Of a stretch of DNA of 64,000 bases, positions 59,237 through 64,000 are shown piece by piece. The notes beneath the pieces were generated by a model. That model searched no databases. It saw only the letters and a list, made by a program, of their open reading frames with translations, and had not been told where the DNA came from. Within the stretch, counting starts at the first letter, position 1. Each line of letters opens with the position of its first letter. This stretch comes from Nipponacmea schrenckii (taxonomy: Eukaryota; Mollusca; Gastropoda; Lottiidae): assembly GCA_030562195.1 (NCBI GenBank), contig JAUJPP010000003.1:33920602-33984601 (forward strand), in the 5' to 3' direction. The translations under genes and the position numbers were made by a program.

Positions 59237-60773
59237 CTTGCAGTGTATGATAAAGCATATTCTTAAATAAATAGTACCTGCCAAAATGACCAAATAGCAC
59301 AGACTGGTTCAGAAATTTTCAGTTTTGTACTTTTTAAATTTTCTTGCAGAACAAATTAAAGTTCATCTTTTCTTAAATCTCCTAAAAATATTTGATTAAG
59401 ACCAGGCCGTGCATCTTATAAGGCCACAATTGAAAATGAAAAGCGATAAGAACACTGTGGAAAATTTGGACAAAAAACAATCACAAGCAAATAGTTTATC
59501 AATATGATAATGAAAATCGCCAACTGCATTTAAAAGGGAATAAAATGAGCCAAAAACAAAGTTACAATACAACTGCGAATCGATTATTACAGACTACATT
59601 TCAACAATATATTCATTAAATTTCATTGATTTTGAATCTAGATAACAATTTAATATGTTTGAAAATTGTCCTCCCATCAACTACAGTAATTGAGCATGAC
59701 TTCTACCTGTTTGTAATTTGCCTAAATTAATCATTTTCCATTGATTTTTCACCATATTTTATATTCATGAAATTTATTCTAATTGTAGTAGGGTGGTAAA
59801 CTAGACAACATATTCACGGTTACAGTATTTTTATTTACATATATAGGCCTACAGTTATCATCTAGGTCGCGACGGGAAGCTGCATTTATTTAAATTTCGA
59901 ATGCAATTGCTCATTAAAACATGAATTTGAATTGAAATCTGTTATGCCTGTAAAATCGTGGCATATTGTTTTCATAACACGCTGGATCTAACTAGCAAAA
60001 CTGACAGCAATATAATTATAATTTTGTCTTTTTGTACAATTTTCAAAATCCTGAATGCAAAATTAAACACAAAAACGGTCCAAAGAACAAATATATTTTT
60101 AGAATTTGTAGAATTGTGTTACATGATAATTAATTCCAGTCTTTTTTATCCACCTACTCTTGCTGTTAAATCCGAACTTCTGGAATTTGAAATAGGACGA
60201 AGGTACTGTAGCAAAAACATGTCCCTCAAACATATTAATTATTATGTGAAAAGCACACACATGTATGGACCGAGATAATACTTCCGAATTCCTCTGTTTT
60301 CGGTTTTCTTTCGCCTGTCAATATTAAAAGCGGCATGGTCCTGGTAGATAGGGTATGTAGTTTTGTTGGTACAATAATCTGGTGACCTCTTCTGTTGTAT
60401 AACAGCCTTAGAAACCGTTAGTAAATGGGGAATCGTCATACTTTCTGTTGCAAAATAGCGATCTCTATCCTTAGTCATATTCTCAGTTTAACAAACTCCA
60501 TAAGGATGCTGTAGATGTTTACAACAAAGGAACAAGATGATGCAAAATCTGAAGTATCTAATACAATATCTATAATTGCAACATAAAAAGAGACACCGAA
60601 AGTTTATCCCCATAAAACATTGAAAACAAAATGGCTGACTAACAACTGAAGTGCATTATACTCATATTAATGTAGCATTGTTACTTTTTAATAGACTCTA
60701 TAACACCTGACAATGTATCTACATAATGCCAATCGGAACCTGTCTTCCCAATAAACCTCTTACACCGGACACT

Positions 60774-60970
60774 GGTCAATCAACTCGGACTCATCATAAT
60801 GACCACTCGAACTGACCGCTGCAACATGTGTTGATCAATAGAGAGCATTAGACGAGCTTCATTGAGCTGTACAAATTAAGAGATGAAATTTTAGGGGACA
60901 AATTACTTTCTATTGCTCTTTTATTAGCTGACCATTGTACTGGTCACTATTCAATTTCGGCCAGATGACC
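60774..60970. promoter_or_regulatory. Second nuclear-receptor half-site cluster
   Basis: Six GGTCA/TGACC half-sites in under 200 bases: 60774, 60800, 60813, 60929, 60942 and 60966. The pair at 60929-60946 forms an everted arrangement TGACCA-6 bases-TGGTCA. The local sequence is less AT-rich than its flanks. Confidence 0.3.
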
Positions 60971-62867
60971 AATACGCTGTCCATTGAGTACATAACTAGC
61001 AGATGACATCCATAACACACAAAAACATGAGACAAACAAATCCGTCAGTTTTATTCGGAGGGCAATAAAATTCTATCAATAACATTGGCGGAATTATTTG
61101 AACTTAATTGATTGGAGTTACAAATAAAATATAATTGTTTCTTTAATCGCTTTATAAAAGCGGTGGAATTTTGATGATCTATCTATTGAACCTCGAAAGA
61201 TTAGAATCGGAGAAATGGAATATCCACAATAAAATGCAAAGTATATCTTTTTGTCAGAATCCAATTTGAAAAACATTATTTTATAGGAATTGATGGCTCC
61301 TCATTAATTTTATCAAAGCATATTGAAACTCTCATGTAATTATTAATTTAATGCGTGGTCTTTTCTTGTTGTGTGTTTCAACATCAGTACAAAATCTTGG
61401 CATGAAACAAACTATCGTTGCTGGGCATTATTATCACAGTGATTTTTTATACCAAACCATAAAGCGGATAAGATGGTAAAAGAGTAACAAAAGAATCCAG
61501 AAGAATTTTTAACGAAAAAGTGGTACTTTTTGCTTTCCGTAGCAACGGAGTGGGGGAGGGGGCTGTCCATGCCCCTTCCTTTTAAATTTTGAGCTCATTC
61601 CAATATTGAACGGGTTGCTTTTCACTATTCATCCCTTTCTGTGCAGCTGAACTAAATAGTTCAGTGAGTACATATATTTTGTACTAAAATCCAATTAAGC
61701 AACAAACAAACTTTTAAATTTTCTTACAGTGTCCAAATAGTTAAATGAAACTGCAATAATATGCAACAGTTTGTTTACACTAAATGACTTTTCAATATAT
61801 CGGCATCTTGGCTTGATAAAAGAATTGTAAACAATAAACAAATTGCGTCTACATTTAGCTTTACTAAAGTTAATTATAAAATGCAGAAACCCAAAACTTA
61901 CATACATTATAAATGAAATATTATCTTGAATATAATTATGAAAATATTTTTTCTCGCTTTTAAGAGAGTTGAAATTTTACCTAAATGTGAAATATTTCGT
62001 TGTGATATTGTGACTTTCCTGCACGAGTCCAATGGATGCCTCGCCTTATTAACCATTCACAAATGTCCAAAGCCTAAACCTATTATACTGATGTAATATT
62101 ATTCCTGAAATTTCAATCTTGCTAATTATTCGTATCTTTTTGATGCATAATCGTATTTTTCAGGTGCATCGTATTTTGCTAAAGTGATCAATTATGTCGT
62201 ATTGGTGTTTCATTGCTTAAGAATCGTCTTAATAGTCGCTTTTTGTATTCGTATTTTCCTAAACAACAGCACTGAGTATGTTTTGCTGTACTTGGTTACT
62301 AAATATAATACATGTAACTATGATGCGATAAAATTTCTTGTTAGATTATCTTGTTTAATTAATATACAGTATTTCAGCACTGAGTTATTTGTAATTAATA
62401 AGCATATTGAAAATTTTGTGCAACGTTGTCACAAATAAATTTCGTATTATTTACATGTCAATGGATTTGAATTATCATTCATATTATCAATATTCATTTC
62501 AGTATTCATATTTAAGTATTGAGTGAAAAGGCCGTCAATTGACTGTAGCCAATTCGAGTGGCTTCACTTCATTAAATGCCTAAAAAGTTGGAGTGGCTCA
62601 TTTAGATCCTATTTTTTACTCAAGTGATGTGATGTTGAGATCTATATTCTTAAGGTTTTGTCTACTTTAAGAGTCGTTGATTATATTTGAAAAAACACAT
62701 TATAGATTGTAATAATGCGGTCTGGAATTAATGCAATTATCTTTAAAGATATTTTGAAGTAAGGTATCGATTTAAATACATACATGTTTGACACGTCTCT
62801 CTTGAGCACCTGATGCTTTCTATTGAGATTTCAACTCGACCACAATTAATTACAATAACATTCGAAG

Positions 62868-63290
62868 TGCAATGTACACGTGTCTATAATCAAACAGGGA
62901 TCGAGCCAAATTCCAATATTTTCGAGCATTGACCAGATCATTCGAAAGTGCTATATTTCTGTTATCCAACAGGGACCGGGTAAAATGACAATCTCCAACA
63001 TTGACCAAATCATTCGAAAGTGCTATGTTTCTGTTATCCAACAGGGACCAGGCAAAATAACAATCTCCAACACGGACCATATCATTTGAAAGTGCTTTGT
63101 TTCTATTATGCAACAGGAACCGGACAAATGGACTACATTGGCCAGATCATTCGAAAGTGCTTAGTTTCTATTATCTAACAGGGGCCGGGCAAAATGACAA
63201 TCTCCAACACTGACAAGATCATTATTCGAATGTTCTATGTTTCTATTATCCAACAGGGACCGGGCAAAATGACAACATTGACCAAAACAT
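62868..63290. repeat. 72-base tandem repeat, about six copies
   Basis: Units start ATCATTCGAAAGTGCTATGT and continue through TTATCCAACAGGGACCGGGC, AAAATGACAATCTCC and AACATTGACCA. Starts at 62937, 63009 and 63081 are exactly 72 bases apart; the next, at 63146, has lost 7 bases. Because 72 is a multiple of three, repetitive open frames appear on both strands and should not be read as genes. Confidence 0.9.
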
Positions 63291-63810
63291 TCTATGGTGA
63301 AATACTGTTTTCCAGTAGAATAACCACAATATTCAAAATAGGAATGTACCTATGTACTGATGGCCGACCCACATTACAGTACATTCTTCATTCCAGCACA
63401 TTATAATGTTCCTGTAAGAGCCCAAAATACAAAAACCAAGGTTATACCTATTAAAAAAAATGAAATCAAAAACATGTTCATTAACTATAATCATACAAAA
63501 AAGAATCCCTAACGTGTAGTTATATACTTTCGTTCCGCTTTATTTGTCATCAATACTAATTTCATATAATACTGATGCAAGGTATTAATGCTTCATTGTT
63601 TTTTATCGTATCCGGTCAAGCTCGTCCGTCTTAATTCCTTTTGATGTCTCACTAATACCAGTGATCAAACCAAAGACAAGACAATCATTTTTCCAAAATT
63701 GATATATAACTAATGATATTAGGGATTAAAAAAATGTTTCGTTTTAGAATATCTCGAGTAATTATTCTAGAATTCCAGTTTTGTTCGATCACCATGCGAT
63801 CTCGCCCCAA

Positions 63811-63872
63811 GAGACCAGGTTTCGTCTCGCGGCTAATTTTCCGCGAGGTTTCACCTCGAAGCTTCTGAGAAG
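63811..63872. repeat. Run of four small hairpins
   Basis: Consecutive perfect stems: GAGAC/GTCTC (63811-63828), CTCGCGG/CCGCGAG (63826-63847), CGAGGT/ACCTCG (63844-63858) and CTTCT/AGAAG (63862-63872). The segment is unusually G+C-rich. It may be part of a repeat whose other copies are outside the window; it does not read as a tRNA. Confidence 0.5.
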
Positions 63873-64000
63873 GAATCGGGAGTGCCACAATGTCCCCGAA
63901 GACAATTTTACCAAAAGGGATCTAAAAGAAATCGCATGTTTTATTTGGAACCAACAGACGGTGACATTAATTTAAAATCAAACCGTCTTCAAGCATATCA

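Noticed and set aside
62850..63113. Repetitive open frames on both strands
   Set aside because: Caused by the 72-base tandem repeat, whose length is a multiple of three.
1..64000. CRISPR array, prokaryotic operon, phage or toxin system
   Set aside because: Repeats are ordinary eukaryotic mini- and microsatellites without spacers; the only gene is an intron-rich animal Pax gene.

Overview
This is a stretch of AT-rich animal nuclear DNA (about one third G+C by eye) that holds one recognisable protein gene, a Pax2/5/8 transcription factor on the minus strand. Its eleven coding exons run from the start codon at 52930 to the stop codon at 21343. Every exon junction has a GT donor, an AG acceptor and a matching phase, and the joined reading frame is 1,509 bases (502 residues plus stop). 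The protein has a complete 128-residue paired domain with the Pax2/5/8-type residues, an octapeptide, a Ser/Thr/Pro/Asn/Tyr-rich C-terminal activation region and the conserved last exon with a PYYY core. No trace of the partial homeodomain usual in this family can be seen.

The organism is a bilaterian animal. The large introns, AT-rich sequence, an abundant retroposon-like element of a type I associate with molluscs and other marine invertebrates, and the form of the N-terminus suggest a lophotrochozoan, perhaps a mollusc. This is inference, not proof.

Layout, left to right. At 21-786 lies a Mutator-like MITE with long terminal inverted repeats and a 9-bp target duplication. From 787 to 21342, downstream of the Pax gene, there is no recognisable gene, but there are two copies of a SINE-like element (7146-7209 and 9861-10096), a TTCA tetranucleotide region (12391-12715) and a large minisatellite (16165-18670). 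The Pax2/5/8 gene occupies 21343-52930. Its 3' half is compact (exons 5-8 lie within 1.3 kb) and its 5' half has four introns of about 6-7 kb. Several of these introns carry tight clusters of transcription-factor motifs: OTX/TCF in intron 3, FOX/SOX in intron 2, ETS/paired-type/CRE in intron 4 and a CACGTG trio in intron 8. From 52931 to 64000 is the upstream flank with promoter candidates, two clusters of nuclear-receptor half-sites, several short tandem repeats and a run of small hairpins. No second gene was recognised there.

The window therefore reads as one developmental regulator with its regulatory landscape. I see no new enzymatic or defence system. The most interesting points are the apparent loss of the homeodomain remnant, tandem splice donors that would change the linker just before the paired domain, and the dense intronic motif clusters. 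All motif-based regulatory calls are hypotheses from sequence matches only.
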